A stretch of 64,000 nucleotides of DNA, taken from contig NZ_MCGQ01000009.1 of assembly GCF_002242805.1 (NCBI RefSeq), forward strand, positions 186,001 to 250,000, in the 5' to 3' direction. This DNA is from Streptomyces diastatochromogenes. GTDB lineage: Bacteria > Actinomycetota > Actinomycetes > Streptomycetales > Streptomycetaceae. Below are positions 1-8,334 of the stretch, piece by piece (position 1 is the stretch's first letter; every line of letters begins with the position of its first letter). The translations under genes and the position numbers were made by a program. The notes beneath the pieces were generated by a model that saw only the letters and a program-made list of their open reading frames with translations, made no database searches and was not told the origin of the DNA.

Positions 1-1947
1 GCAGGAGGCGAGTTCCAGCGCGGCATCGGCTCGCTCGCGGCTGTCGGCGGGGGCCGTCGCGTGGGCCGCGGCGAGGGCGGCCGCGGCCTCGCGCAGCAGC
101 TCGGCGCGCCTCCCCGCCGTACGCGCCGCCGCCGTGCCCGCCTCGGCGCGCAGGATGCGGCCGAGGACCAGGTGGGACCGCAGGTCGGTACCGGGGGCCG
201 TGCCGGGGACGGCTGCCGCGAGGGCCTGTTCGCGGGCGCGGCGCAGTACCTCCGGGTCGGCCAGGTGGTGCCACTGGTCGAGCAGGCGCTCGGCCTCGGT
301 CAGCGGGTCGGGCGTGACCAGGTCCGGCAGGTAGAAGCGCAGGACCCGGGCCGGGATACGGGCGAACAGCTCGGCCTCGACGCTGCCGCCGCCCTCCGCC
401 GAGCCGCCCTCCTCGGGCAGGGGCGCGGCTCCGCCGGCCGGGCCGTGGTCGGCGAGACGGGCCGCGGCGAGGGCGGCGAAGTTGCGGGTGCCTCTGCCGA
501 AGTGCCGTTCCACATAAGCCGAGCAGTGCTTGAGCACGAGGCCGGCCGTGTCCTGGTCGAGGGAGGACAGGAGCAGGTCCTGCACCCGGCCCGAGTAGGC
601 GAAGCAGGGCTGGGCCTCGGTGCCGGGGAGCTGCCGGAGCAGCCCGCCGAGCAGCACCTCGGCCAGTTCCATGGGGCCGGTGTCGGGCAGCATCGCCCGC
701 TGGACCAGTTGCATCACGGGGAGCGTGAGGGGGGCCGCGGCGAGGTAGCCGGCCAGGCGCAGGGCGCCGGGTGAGGCTCCGGCGCGGAAGGCGCGCAGCA
801 GGTCGTCGTCGCTGCGCGGGGCCGTACCGGCGGGGGCGGCCGCCGGGGTCGTACCCGGGTCGGTGAGGGCCGCCCAGGCGCGTTCGCGGGTGGGGCCCGC
901 GCCGCCGAGCAGACGGGCGAAGGCCTCGAAGGCCTCCGGGGTGGGCTGCAGCACCGGAACGGGCCGGGCGCCCGGCGCCGGTTCCTCCCAGGGCTCGTCG
1001 TCGGGCCGGAAGCCGAGGCGGCCGCCCACCTCGGCGGGGCGCAGCAGCAGGCCGGGCTCGGCGGGCAGCGCGGTACGGCCCCACAGGCGGGGCGGCAGCG
1101 GCTGGACGACGGCCAGCGGGGCGGTGCGCGGCCACTGGTGCAGCAGGCGCTGTGCGCTGCCGTTCTGCCACAGGGGGCCCACACAGTCGCTGATGACGAA
1201 GGTGAGCCGGCGGCCGGTGGGGTCGTGCAGTTCGTCGGCGGGGCGCAGCCGGGTGTGCCGGCCGGGACCGGCGGTCGTACCGATGAGGGGCGCGCCGGAG
1301 TCGTCGGCGTAGAGATGGTGGACGCGCACGGAGGCGAACGCGCCGGACTGCTGGCAGGCCTGGCGCAGCTCCTCGACCAGCTGACCCCAGACGGCCATGG
1401 CGGGCCCGGTGTCCATGAGCAGCTGGACGTCGCAGCGCCGGCGGCGGCCGGGCCGGGTGACGGGGAGCAGGATGCCGCTGGCGGCGGCGCGGTCGGCGGT
1501 GGCCTCCTCGTCGATCGGCTCGTCCTCGGAGCGGACGGAGGCGACCCGGTAGCGGCCGAGGGCGCGCAGCGCCTTCTCCAGGCCGAGCAGTCCCGGCAGG
1601 GCGCCGGCGGCGGGGGCGCGGACGGGAAACGCGGCGGGCTCGCCGGAGTCGGCCCGCAGGCGCGGCGTGAGGCCGGGGGTGAGTAGCGGGACCGGGGCGG
1701 CGGGGGCGTCCGCCGGGGGCCGGGGCGGATGGGCGATCGGCGGCTCGGAGGAGTCGGAAGGTAACGCCTCCGGATCCCCGTCGACCTGGCCGGACAGTGC
1801 CGTGTCGGGCCGTACGGGCGCGTCGCGGGGCGCGGCCGCGCCGAGCCGCCGGGCCAGCCAGACCGCGTCCGCCACGTCCTCCGCGGTGAGGTCGAGCCCG
1901 CCCTGGCGCAGCTTGCCGATCAGCTCGTCCAGGCGCATCCCGGGCAT
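1..1947 (-). CDS. SAV_2336-type vWA-like protein of a MoxR conflict module (C-terminus beyond left edge)
   Basis: The frame is open from an ATG at 1947 to base 1, so 649 codons are present and the C-terminus is missing. The N-terminus (about residues 5-30, RLDELIGKLRQGG) is followed by a Pro/Ala-rich linker. A vWA-like core starts near residue 172 with CDVQLLMDTGPAM; its first metal-site motif reads DTGPA instead of the canonical DxSxS. A later strand, LTFVISDCVGPLW, supplies the second Asp. The rest is helix-rich. The start lies 7 bp after the stop of the MoxR gene and its ribosome site GAGGTGAGG overlaps that stop, so the pair is probably translationally coupled. An ATG at 1938 is an alternative start. 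The family assignment rests on architecture and context (SAV_2336-like proteins sit beside MoxR and VMAP proteins in actinobacteria). The role as effector or adaptor is inferred. Confidence 0.8.
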   Translation of the reverse strand, partial: MPGMRLDELIGKLRQGGLDLTAEDVADAVWLARRLGAAAPRDAPVRPDTALSGQVDGDPEALPSDSSEPPIAHPPRPPADAPAAPVPLLTPGLTPRLRADSGEPAAFPVRAPAAGALPGLLGLEKALRALGRYRVASVRSEDEPIDEEATADRAAASGILLPVTRPGRRRRCDVQLLMDTGPAMAVWGQLVEELRQACQQSGAFASVRVHHLYADDSGAPLIGTTAGPGRHTRLRPADELHDPTGRRLTFVISDCVGPLWQNGSAQRLLHQWPRTAPLAVVQPLPPRLWGRTALPAEPGLLLRPAEVGGRLGFRPDDEPWEEPAPGARPVPVLQPTPEAFEAFARLLGGAGPTRERAWAALTDPGTTPAAAPAGTAPRSDDDLLRAFRAGASPGALRLAGYLAAAPLTLPVMQLVQRAMLPDTGPMELAEVLLGGLLRQLPGTEAQPCFAYSGRVQDLLLSSLDQDTAGLVLKHCSAYVERHFGRGTRNFAALAAARLADHGPAGGAAPLPEEGGSAEGGGSVEAELFARIPARVLRFYLPDLVTPDPLTEAERLLDQWHHLADPEVLRRAREQALAAAVPGTAPGTDLRSHLVLGRILRAEAGTAAARTAGRRAELLREAAAALAAAHATAPADSRERADAALELASC

Positions 1948-1954
1948 CCGCCCC

Positions 1955-2968
1955 TCACCTCGTACGGTCGAGCGGCTGCATGAGCATCTCGGCGATCCGC
2001 TCCCGGGTGAGGCTCTGCGCGCGCGGGTCGTGCCGGGTGAGGAACAGGGCGTTGAGGAGCTGGTCGGCGGCGAGCACCTCGCCCGGCTCGCGCTCCAGGA
2101 ACCGGCGGACGAGATCCGCGCCGGAGTCGACACCGTCCGCGCCGAGGTGTGCCTCGACCATGGCGGTGAGCTGCTCCTCGCCGGGCGGGTCCAGCTCCAG
2201 CTGGATGCAGCGCCGTAGCAGCGGGGCGGGGAAGTCCCGTTCGCCGTTGGAGGTCAGGACGATCACCGGGAAGGCGGTGCAGGCGATCCGTCCGCCGTGC
2301 ACGGCGACCCGGTCGCCGTCGTGGGTGAGCACCTCGACGTCGGGTTCGCGGTCGGCGAGCCGCTCCAGCTCGGGGATCGAGAACTCGCCCTCCTCCAAGG
2401 TGTTGAGCAGGTCGTTGGGCAGGTCGAGGTCGCTCTTGTCGAGTTCGTCGATGAGCAGCACACGGGGCCGCTCGGCGGGCAGCAGCGCGGTGCCGAGCGG
2501 GCCGAGCCGGATGTACGACCCGATGCCGGGGGCGGCCGCGGCCCCCTCGGCGCCGCGGGCCCGCTCCAGCTGGACGTCCTGGAGGCGGCCTATCGCGTCG
2601 TACCGGTACAGGCCGTCCTGGAGGGTGGTGCGGCTGACTATGGGCCAGCGCAGCACCCTGCCGAGGCCGAGTTCATGGGCGATCGCGTACGCCAGGGTCG
2701 ACTTGCCCGTGCCCGGGTTGCCGGTCACCAGCAGGGGCCGGCGCAGATACAGGGCCGCGTTGACCGCGTCCACCTCGGCGGGCCGGGGCGCGTAGTTCTC
2801 GACCAGGCGGCGGCGGACGCCGAGCCGCCGGGCGCTGCTCGGGTCCTCCGGGCCGGCCTCCACGCCCTCCCGGGAGGCCGCGAAGTCGCGCCAGGGCGGC
2901 GGTGCCGGCAACCGCAGCATGCCGTCGTGCGGCTGACCCACTCCGCGGTAGATCCGCCAGTCGTTCAC
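1955..2968 (-). CDS. MoxR-family AAA+ ATPase
   Basis: 337 residues from a GTG at 2968 preceded by GGGAGGAG; longer readings upstream run through non-coding sequence. Walker A GNPGTGKS lies at about residues 83-90 and Walker B VLLIDELDK at 170-178. Sensor-like VIVLTSNGERDFP and LLRRC with an Arg finger follow. MoxR ATPases work with vWA-domain proteins as chaperone-like remodelling pairs. Here the partner is the vWA-like gene directly downstream. In the VMAP-type conflict systems described by Kaur, Burroughs, Iyer and Aravind, the ATPase, vWA protein and a protease/VMAP protein form one signalling module. A hairpin and a perfect palindrome separate it from the protease gene upstream, so it may have its own promoter. 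Assignment to the ATPase class is certain; the substrate is unknown. Confidence 0.93.
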   Translation of the reverse strand: MNDWRIYRGVGQPHDGMLRLPAPPPWRDFAASREGVEAGPEDPSSARRLGVRRRLVENYAPRPAEVDAVNAALYLRRPLLVTGNPGTGKSTLAYAIAHELGLGRVLRWPIVSRTTLQDGLYRYDAIGRLQDVQLERARGAEGAAAAPGIGSYIRLGPLGTALLPAERPRVLLIDELDKSDLDLPNDLLNTLEEGEFSIPELERLADREPDVEVLTHDGDRVAVHGGRIACTAFPVIVLTSNGERDFPAPLLRRCIQLELDPPGEEQLTAMVEAHLGADGVDSGADLVRRFLEREPGEVLAADQLLNALFLTRHDPRAQSLTRERIAEMLMQPLDRTR

Positions 2969-3103
2969 CTTGGGCTCCTCCCGGCTTTGGTGATCATGCA
3001 GCGGGCCCGGCCGTTCGACGTACGAGGCTACCGTCAGGCGACCGTGTCTGCCGAGGTTCGGGGTGTCCGGCGTACACTTCCGGCCCGCCGAACAGCCTTG
3101 CGA

Positions 3104-3118
3104 GTCAAGCGGCTTGAC
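3104..3118. promoter_or_regulatory. Perfect 15-bp palindrome upstream of the MoxR gene
   Basis: GTCAAGCGGCTTGAC is a 7+1+7 perfect palindrome in the 178-bp gap between the protease gene and the MoxR ATPase gene. Its position, about 135 bp upstream of the MoxR start, suits an operator. No regulator can be named from sequence. Confidence 0.4.
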
Positions 3119-3123
3119 GGGGT

Positions 3124-3143
3124 GTCCGGCGCGGACGCCGGAC
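3124..3143 (-). terminator. Hairpin downstream of the trypsin/VMAP-C gene
   Basis: GTCCGGCG-CGGA-CGCCGGAC is a perfect 8-bp stem with a 4-nt loop just 3 bp after the stop of the protease gene (3147). There is no T-run, as is usual for Streptomyces hairpin terminators. It would partly separate transcription of the Trypco1/protease genes from the MoxR/vWA genes. Confidence 0.55.
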
Positions 3144-3146
3144 GGG

Positions 3147-5309
3147 TCAGCCGCCGGGGGCGGCCAGCGGCGGCGGCCGCATCGTCTCGGTGCCGTACGG
3201 TGGCCGGTCCGGCGGGTCGAAGAGGACGGCCAGCTTCCCGCGCAGGCCCTGAGCCCGGGCCGATTCCGGGTCGTACAGGCGGATGCGCAGGTCACGCACC
3301 GGGCCGTGCAGGCCTTCGGCGTGCCGGGCCATGCCCAGCACATGGGCGGCCTGCCGGTGGAAGTCCTTGCACTCGTCGTGGTCGTGCCGGTCCCGGCGCC
3401 AGAGCACCACCGAGTGGCCGGCCATCAGCGCGTCCCTCATCGCCGTCTGCCCCTCTCCGCTGCCGACGGGGCCGCAGTAGACCGGAACGCACGGGTCGTC
3501 CATCGACGACAGGGCGCCGTAGTACGGGTACTTGCCCGCGGAGCGGGCCCCGACGGGGTGGCCGTCGGCCGGGGCCCGGCCGTGCAGCGACTCGTGCGCG
3601 AGCGGCCCCTGGACCGCGCCGCGCCAGCGTCTGCGCCACTCCGGGGTGGGCGGACGGTTGTTGCGCCGCGCGTCCCGGATGACGACGGTCCGGCGCATCC
3701 CGAGCGGCATGGACCGCTCGTCGAAGAAGTCCCCGTCGTCGTCGGCCTCGTCCTCCCCGTCGTCCTCATCCGTCTCCATGGCCTCGGAACCCGGCAGCAA
3801 CTGCCACTCGTCCACCGGCAGATCGAACAGCTTGCGGGGCAGGAAGACCTCCAGCGCGGCCAGATGCTCGCCGTGGTCGCCCTGGCTGAGCGCCTGGGCC
3901 AGCGGCTCGCGCAGCACCGCGGCCAGCTCCTCGACGCGGACACCCCGGTCGTCGGCGCCGACCGGGGTGACGTCCAGGCCGTCGTAGATCAGCTGCACGC
4001 TCCACGGGTAGCGGCCGTCGTACATGGGCGGGCCCACCTTGACGAGGACGTCGGTCCGGGTGGCGGGCGGCCGTACGACGACGGGCGGGGCCTCGGGCGC
4101 GGCGGGGCGGCCGTCGTCGCCCTCCTGGACGCCGACCCCCTCCAGCAGCCCCCGGACGGCCTCGCCCACCGCCCAGTTCCGGTGGCCGTCGGCCTGCCCG
4201 CCGAGCCAGCGGGCGAACGCGCCCAGCCGCGCGGGATCCACCTCGTCGGGCCGCTCCCGTACGACCTTGCGGACCACCTTGGCCGCGTACAGCAGGACGG
4301 CGTCCAGGTCGACCAGCGTTCCGCCGCCGCCGGGTTCCAGCGTGCGCAGCCCGTGCAGCAGCCCGGCGCCCTCACGCCAGGTGCGCACGTTCTGCAGCAC
4401 CAGCGAGCGCAGCCGCTCGCCGCGCACCTGCTCCTTGACCTCCTCCACGAGGTGGACGATCTCGCCCGCTCCGGCGGGCGGCGGCAGCTCGGCGAGATGG
4501 CCGTAGAGCCGGGCGCGGAGGTCGGCGGTGATCCCGGAGGCCGGGGGCGCGAGAGCGGGCAGGGTGGCCTGGAGCGTGGTCCAGTCGGCGTACGGCGACG
4601 GGTCGTCGAGGAGGCGGAGGTGGTGCAGGTCGTGTGCGCGCAGGACCTCGTGCAGGACGGCGGGGCCCCCGCGCAGGTCCAGCAGCTCGTGCAGCGCGGT
4701 GACAGGGACGGCGACCCCCTCCTCGCGGCGGCGCCCCTTGATCACGCCGATGACGGACCCGTGCCGCCGGTCCAGGACGGGCCCGCCGGACAGCCCGCCG
4801 ATCGGCAGGCTGCCGCCGAGCAGCAGCGCCCGCGCGTCGGAGCCCGCCAGCTCGCCGGTGCCGTGCCGGATGCCCAGCTCGCCGGTCTGCACGGACCAGC
4901 CGTACAGCTCGATCGGGGCGCGGGCGCCGGGCTCCCGGTCGCTCAGCCAGAGGCAGCGCACGTCGTCCGCGCCGGCGACGTTGACGAGCGCGAGGTCAGG
5001 AAACGGCCAGGGGTCGCGGAACGACTGCGAGGTCTCGGGTGTCGGCGCGAGGAGCACGGCCGTCCCGGTGCCCGTCCGCTCCACCCAGGCGCCGGCGGCG
5101 GTGCGCTCCTGCCAGGTCACGCGCATGGCGCTCTCCCCTCGGCACACCGCGGCTCCCCCCTTCCCCACGACGTGGGCGCAGGTCAACAGCCAGCCCGGGG
5201 CGATGAAGAACCCCGACCCCCAGTACAGGTCACGGTCCGTTGCATACCCGTCACCCGGTGCGCCGATGCGTACGAGCGAGGGGCGCACCAACTCGTCGAA
5301 GGCGCTCAT
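3147..5309 (-). CDS. Trypsin-like serine protease with VMAP-C domain
   Basis: 720 residues. The N-terminal 200 residues are a trypsin-like fold with a visible catalytic triad: His46 (LLTCAHVV), Asp105 (FPDLALVN) and Ser174 (GGLSGGPVLD). No signal peptide is seen, so it should be cytoplasmic. A helical middle segment (about 215-395) is followed by a C-terminal domain from about residue 420. That domain carries LEVFLPRKLFDLPVDEWQL, typical of the vWA-MoxR-associated protein C-terminal (VMAP-C) domain. Family knowledge places such proteins as peptidase effectors held inactive in MoxR/vWA conflict modules. The start overlaps the upstream Trypco1 gene by 4 bp (ATGA). An acidic run, DEDDGEDEADDDGD, sits near residue 518. 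Function in defence or programmed death is inferred from the family, not shown. Confidence 0.9.
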   Translation of the reverse strand: MSAFDELVRPSLVRIGAPGDGYATDRDLYWGSGFFIAPGWLLTCAHVVGKGGAAVCRGESAMRVTWQERTAAGAWVERTGTGTAVLLAPTPETSQSFRDPWPFPDLALVNVAGADDVRCLWLSDREPGARAPIELYGWSVQTGELGIRHGTGELAGSDARALLLGGSLPIGGLSGGPVLDRRHGSVIGVIKGRRREEGVAVPVTALHELLDLRGGPAVLHEVLRAHDLHHLRLLDDPSPYADWTTLQATLPALAPPASGITADLRARLYGHLAELPPPAGAGEIVHLVEEVKEQVRGERLRSLVLQNVRTWREGAGLLHGLRTLEPGGGGTLVDLDAVLLYAAKVVRKVVRERPDEVDPARLGAFARWLGGQADGHRNWAVGEAVRGLLEGVGVQEGDDGRPAAPEAPPVVVRPPATRTDVLVKVGPPMYDGRYPWSVQLIYDGLDVTPVGADDRGVRVEELAAVLREPLAQALSQGDHGEHLAALEVFLPRKLFDLPVDEWQLLPGSEAMETDEDDGEDEADDDGDFFDERSMPLGMRRTVVIRDARRNNRPPTPEWRRRWRGAVQGPLAHESLHGRAPADGHPVGARSAGKYPYYGALSSMDDPCVPVYCGPVGSGEGQTAMRDALMAGHSVVLWRRDRHDHDECKDFHRQAAHVLGMARHAEGLHGPVRDLRIRLYDPESARAQGLRGKLAVLFDPPDRPPYGTETMRPPPLAAPGG

Positions 5310-5716
5310 ACGGCGCCGGAGGCCGGGGACCTGGGCGGTACGACGGCGCCGGCGGGCGCCCCGGGATCCGTGCCGTCCGCCGTCGTGGCCGGTTCGGTCC
5401 AGGTCAGGGACACCGTCAGGGAGGACTTGCCGCCGCCCTCCGCGATGGCGCTCACGATCTTGCCGGACTGCGCCGTCAGTTCGATTCCGAAGCTGACGGA
5501 CACCTCGACCGGGGCGGGTGTGTCCAGACCGGCGCGCAGGGAGCGCACGACGCCCCCGACCGTGCCGGCGAGCCCGCCCGCCATGTCGATGACCCGGTCC
5601 CCGAGCCCGGTGTCCCAGTACCCGCCCTCGTCCAGCGCCGCCTCGTCGGCCGCGCCGATCCTGGCCCAGACGACGGTTCCGTCGTCGAGCCGTATACGTT
5701 CGACTCCTCCACCCAT
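5306..5716 (-). CDS. Trypsin co-occurring domain 1 (CU044_2847-type) protein
   Basis: 136 residues, first gene of the module, overlapping the protease gene by 4 bp. The sequence opens with a short strand-rich motif (ERIRLDDGTVVWARIG). After a Gly-rich segment comes VEVSVSFGIELTAQSGKI, then KSSLTVSLTW, the pattern of the small Trypco1 family that is almost always encoded beside trypsin/VMAP proteins. The last 25 residues are disordered. The family is thought to be a sensor or adaptor that controls the protease; this is inference from gene linkage. The start is an ATG after GGGGGCGTC, a weak ribosome site. No membrane segment or signal peptide is present. Confidence 0.85.
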   Translation of the reverse strand: MGGGVERIRLDDGTVVWARIGAADEAALDEGGYWDTGLGDRVIDMAGGLAGTVGGVVRSLRAGLDTPAPVEVSVSFGIELTAQSGKIVSAIAEGGGKSSLTVSLTWTEPATTADGTDPGAPAGAVVPPRSPASGAV

Positions 5717-5841
5717 GACGCCCCCGTTCGCTGAATGGGAGGAGAAGGCTAACTCCGGAAAAAGCGGAGGGGGAGGGTCATCGAACGATAAGGCCGATGA
5801 TCGCCCCTACCGTGACGGGAGTGACCCCTGCTACCCGTCGT

Positions 5842-6021
5842 CTACTCGTCGTCCTCGTCATCGAGCCGGGCGAGCCAGGTCGCGAGTCGCTCGACGGGCA
5901 CCTCGAAGTCCGGATTCAGATCCACGAACGTGCGCAGCTGCTCGGCAAGCCACTCGAACGTGACCTCTTCCTCGCCGCGCCGCTTCTCCAACTCCTCGAT
6001 CCCGCGGTCGGTGAAGTACAT
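5842..6021 (-). CDS. DUF6104 family small protein
   Basis: 59 residues, with the start at the ATG at 6021 behind GGAAAGG. The sequence MYFTDRGIEELEKRRGEEEV matches the conserved short actinobacterial DUF6104 family of acidic, helical proteins. No function is known. A longer reading upstream crosses repeat DNA and is not credible. The gene stands alone between the conflict module promoter and a tandem repeat, on the same strand as both neighbours. Its very acidic C-terminus (LDDEDDE) is typical. Confidence 0.85.
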   Translation of the reverse strand: MYFTDRGIEELEKRRGEEEVTFEWLAEQLRTFVDLNPDFEVPVERLATWLARLDDEDDE

Positions 6022-6100
6022 GGGCTGCCTTTCCTGCGTGTACGTCGTCCAGGGACAGCCTATGCAACGGGGAACGCGTCGCGTGCGTGCACATCTGCAT

Positions 6101-6197
6101 AGCTGCGGGCAGTCGCGCCGCCAGGCCTGCCTAGCTGCGATCAGCCGCACCGCCGGGCCTGCCTAGCTGCGGGCAGTCGTGCCGCTTGGGGCGGCAC
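6101..6197. repeat. 32-bp tandem repeat (2 full copies plus a partial copy) ending in a hairpin
   Basis: Copies start at 6101 and 6133 with the unit AGCTGCGGGCAGTCGCGCCG plus 12 further bases (ending GCCTGCCT), differing at only a few positions. A third copy starts at 6165 and diverges after GGCAGTCG, running into a perfect hairpin GTGCCGC-TTGGG-GCGGCAC (6179-6197). The block lies in the 309-bp gap between DUF6104 and a membrane protein gene, where I see no gene. The hairpin may terminate the minus-strand gene that ends at 6331. Confidence 0.8.
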
Positions 6198-6330
6198 GGG
6201 TGGGCGCAGCGGCACCCCGCAAGCGCGGGCGAGCGAGACCCACCCCCGGCCGGCCGCAGTACCGGGGGCCACGCAAGCCCAGTCGAGCAGCACGCACCAA
6301 CACCGCGCACCGAACAACCCCCGCCCAGCA

Positions 6331-7212
6331 TCAAGCCGTACCCCCGCGCATGCCCCACCCACGCCCGCGCACCCCTTCGTACGCCAGCCCCAGCGCCCCA
6401 TGCGCCAGGAGCAGCATCCCCGCCGCCACCCACCCCCCACGGCGCCGCCACACCCCCCACGCCATGGCCGGCACGCCCGTCACGACCTGCGCCAGGCCCA
6501 GCCGCCGAGCCCGCGGATCCCCCGACCCCGGCAGCCACGCCCCGAGCCGCCCGCCCTCCCCCGGCTCGAACTCCGCCCGCACCGCCTCCCGCCACCCCGC
6601 CCCCTCGACCGACCGCACCCCATCCGGAACCCCGGCCACGGCAGACGACAGCCGTTCGGCGGACACCCCCGGTGTCAGCCCGTCCGGCAACTCCACCCCC
6701 GCGCGCGTGAGCACCGCGATCAGCCCCCGCAGCCGAGCCCGCGCATCCGCCTCGGAGTCCGCCGCCGTCAGCCGCTCCAGGGACTGCATGTCGAGGACGG
6801 GATCCAGCCCGAGCCGCGCCGCGAAGGTGCGCATGGCCTCGTCCTCCCCCACGGGCGTGCCGTTGGCGAGCCACACATAGCCGACGGGCCGGCGAAAACC
6901 GGCGGCGAGGGTGAACCCGGCACGGTCGGCGTCCCACCACAGCGCGAGCACGGGCCAGGCCGAGCCGACGGCGAGCGCGACGGCCCAGCCCGCGACCACC
7001 CCGTCGACCGGCTCACCACCCCCGGCCGCCGCCTCCCACGGCCCGCCCTCGGGCACGAGCACGCTCCACCGCTCCCCCGCGCGCGTGAGCACCATCCGTT
7101 CGCCCAGCAGCGGCGCGAGGGGGGCGACGGACTCCGGATCCGCGCGGCACAGCAGCAGGGCGCCGGGTGCGGAGGCGGCCCGGGAGCCGCGAGGGAACGG
7201 GTCCGTCGACAT
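6331..7212 (-). CDS. Conserved Streptomyces hypothetical protein with C-terminal membrane segments
   Basis: 293 residues, not recognised as a named family. The first 130 residues include a hydrophobic stretch, VVAGWAVALAVGSAWPVLAL, and the strand-like FRRPVGYVWLANGTPVGEDE. A helical middle (about 130-235) contains MQSLERLTAADSEADARARL. The end has two hydrophobic segments (VVTGVPAMAWGVWRRRGGWV and AAGMLLLAHGALGLAYEG), suggesting membrane anchoring with a cytosolic N-terminal domain. It is divergent from the DUF4097-PadR operon, 164 bp apart, so the two may share a control region. Coding potential is clear from third-position G/C; function is unknown. Confidence 0.75.
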   Translation of the reverse strand: MSTDPFPRGSRAASAPGALLLCRADPESVAPLAPLLGERMVLTRAGERWSVLVPEGGPWEAAAGGGEPVDGVVAGWAVALAVGSAWPVLALWWDADRAGFTLAAGFRRPVGYVWLANGTPVGEDEAMRTFAARLGLDPVLDMQSLERLTAADSEADARARLRGLIAVLTRAGVELPDGLTPGVSAERLSSAVAGVPDGVRSVEGAGWREAVRAEFEPGEGGRLGAWLPGSGDPRARRLGLAQVVTGVPAMAWGVWRRRGGWVAAGMLLLAHGALGLAYEGVRGRGWGMRGGTA

Positions 7213-7298
7213 GGCAACACGCTAGGCAATTTGTCCGTCAATCGCCCGATGTGGACGGGGATGGGTCGCACGAAAGGGTGTCTTGACTTTCCCCGACC

Positions 7299-7310
7299 GC
7301 GATATATCGT
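7299..7310 (+). promoter_or_regulatory. Palindromic operator candidate for the PadR regulator
   Basis: CGATATATCG (7300-7309) is a perfect palindrome in GC-rich surroundings. A related GCGATATGGCG half-conserved copy follows at about 7325. PadR regulators commonly bind ATAT-centred palindromes of this kind. TTGACT at 7273 could be a -35 box. Autoregulation of the downstream DUF4097-padR operon is inferred. Confidence 0.55.
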
Positions 7311-7376
7311 GTTTAACAGAAGACGCGATATGGCGTGTCGCGGCAGCGCGACCGTGTCCCGCCGAGGAGGCTCCCC

Positions 7377-8333
7377 ATGTCCGAGTGGTCCGTCGCCGAG
7401 CCGCAGAAGCTCACCTTCGACACCCAGGTGAGCGACCTGCACGTGCGCATCGTCAACGGAACGGTGAACGTCGTGGGCACGGACGAAGGTTCCGCCCGCC
7501 TGGAGGTCTCGGCCATCGAGGGTCCACCCCTGACCGTCACCCAGGAGGGCGGCACCCTCACGGTGGCCTACGAGGACCTGCCCTGGAAGGGCTTCCTCAA
7601 GTGGCTCGACCGCAAGGGCTGGCGGCGCAGCGCCGTCGTCTCCCTCGCGGTCCCCGCCGACACGCGCGTGGAGGTCGGTGTGGTCGGCGCCGGCGCGGTC
7701 GTCTCCGGCCTCAGCGGCCCCTCGGTGATCAAGGGCGTCAACGGCGACACGACTCTCGTGGGCCTCTCCGGCACGGTCCGCGCCGACACCGTGTCGGGGA
7801 ACCTGGAGGCCCAGGCCGTCACGGGAGACCTGCGGTTCAACTCGATCTCGGGCGACCTGACCGTGGTCGAGGGCTCGGGCCCCTCCGTCCGCGCCGACTC
7901 CGTCAGCGGCTCGATGATCATCGACCTGGACCCGGACGGCCCCACCGACGTCCGGCTGACCAGCGTCTCCGGCGAGATCGCCATCCGCCTGCCGCACCCG
8001 GCGGACGCGGACGTGGAGGCGAACACCGCGAGCGGCACGATCTCCAACGCCTTCGACGGCCTGCGGGTGCACGGCCAGTGGGGCGCCCACAAGATCACCG
8101 GCCGCCTCGGCGCGGGCAACGGCAAGCTCCGCGCCACCACGGTCTCCGGCTCCATCGCCCTGCTGCGCCGCCCGCCGGGGGAGGACGAGCACGACACCCC
8201 GAGGGAGACCAAGCCGCCCACCGACCCGGCGACCGAACCCAAGACCGCCTCGGGGGACAATTCCGTCTCCGGCCAGGACGCCACCGCCCCCGACGCCCCG
8301 GCCGACGGCACGACCGAAAAGAAGGTGCTCTGA
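7377..8333 (+). CDS. DUF4097 family beta-strand repeat protein
   Basis: 318 residues from the ATG at 7377 behind a strong GAGGAGG. The centre is a run of about ten short repeats of the form (V/I)SGxLTxxxxSG, for example LRFNSISGDLTVVEGSGPS and VRADSVSGSMIIDLDPDG. This is the right-handed beta-roll pattern of DUF4097 (adhesin-like) proteins. No signal peptide or membrane segment is visible, so it is probably cytoplasmic. The C-terminal 50 residues are a low-complexity Thr/Pro/Asp tail. The PadR regulator gene begins 1 bp after its stop, so the two are co-translated. Such pairs are common in actinobacteria; the role is unknown, possibly as a ligand or partner of the regulator. Confidence 0.88.
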   Translation: MSEWSVAEPQKLTFDTQVSDLHVRIVNGTVNVVGTDEGSARLEVSAIEGPPLTVTQEGGTLTVAYEDLPWKGFLKWLDRKGWRRSAVVSLAVPADTRVEVGVVGAGAVVSGLSGPSVIKGVNGDTTLVGLSGTVRADTVSGNLEAQAVTGDLRFNSISGDLTVVEGSGPSVRADSVSGSMIIDLDPDGPTDVRLTSVSGEIAIRLPHPADADVEANTASGTISNAFDGLRVHGQWGAHKITGRLGAGNGKLRATTVSGSIALLRRPPGEDEHDTPRETKPPTDPATEPKTASGDNSVSGQDATAPDAPADGTTEKKVL

Positions 8334-8334
8334 C

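Noticed and set aside
3063..5963. 966-codon plus-strand open frame over the protease and Trypco1 genes
   Set aside because: It is a shadow in high-GC DNA. The minus strand has the catalytic triad, VMAP-C motifs and coupled starts; the plus frame is Gly/Arg/Pro/Val-rich with no domain.
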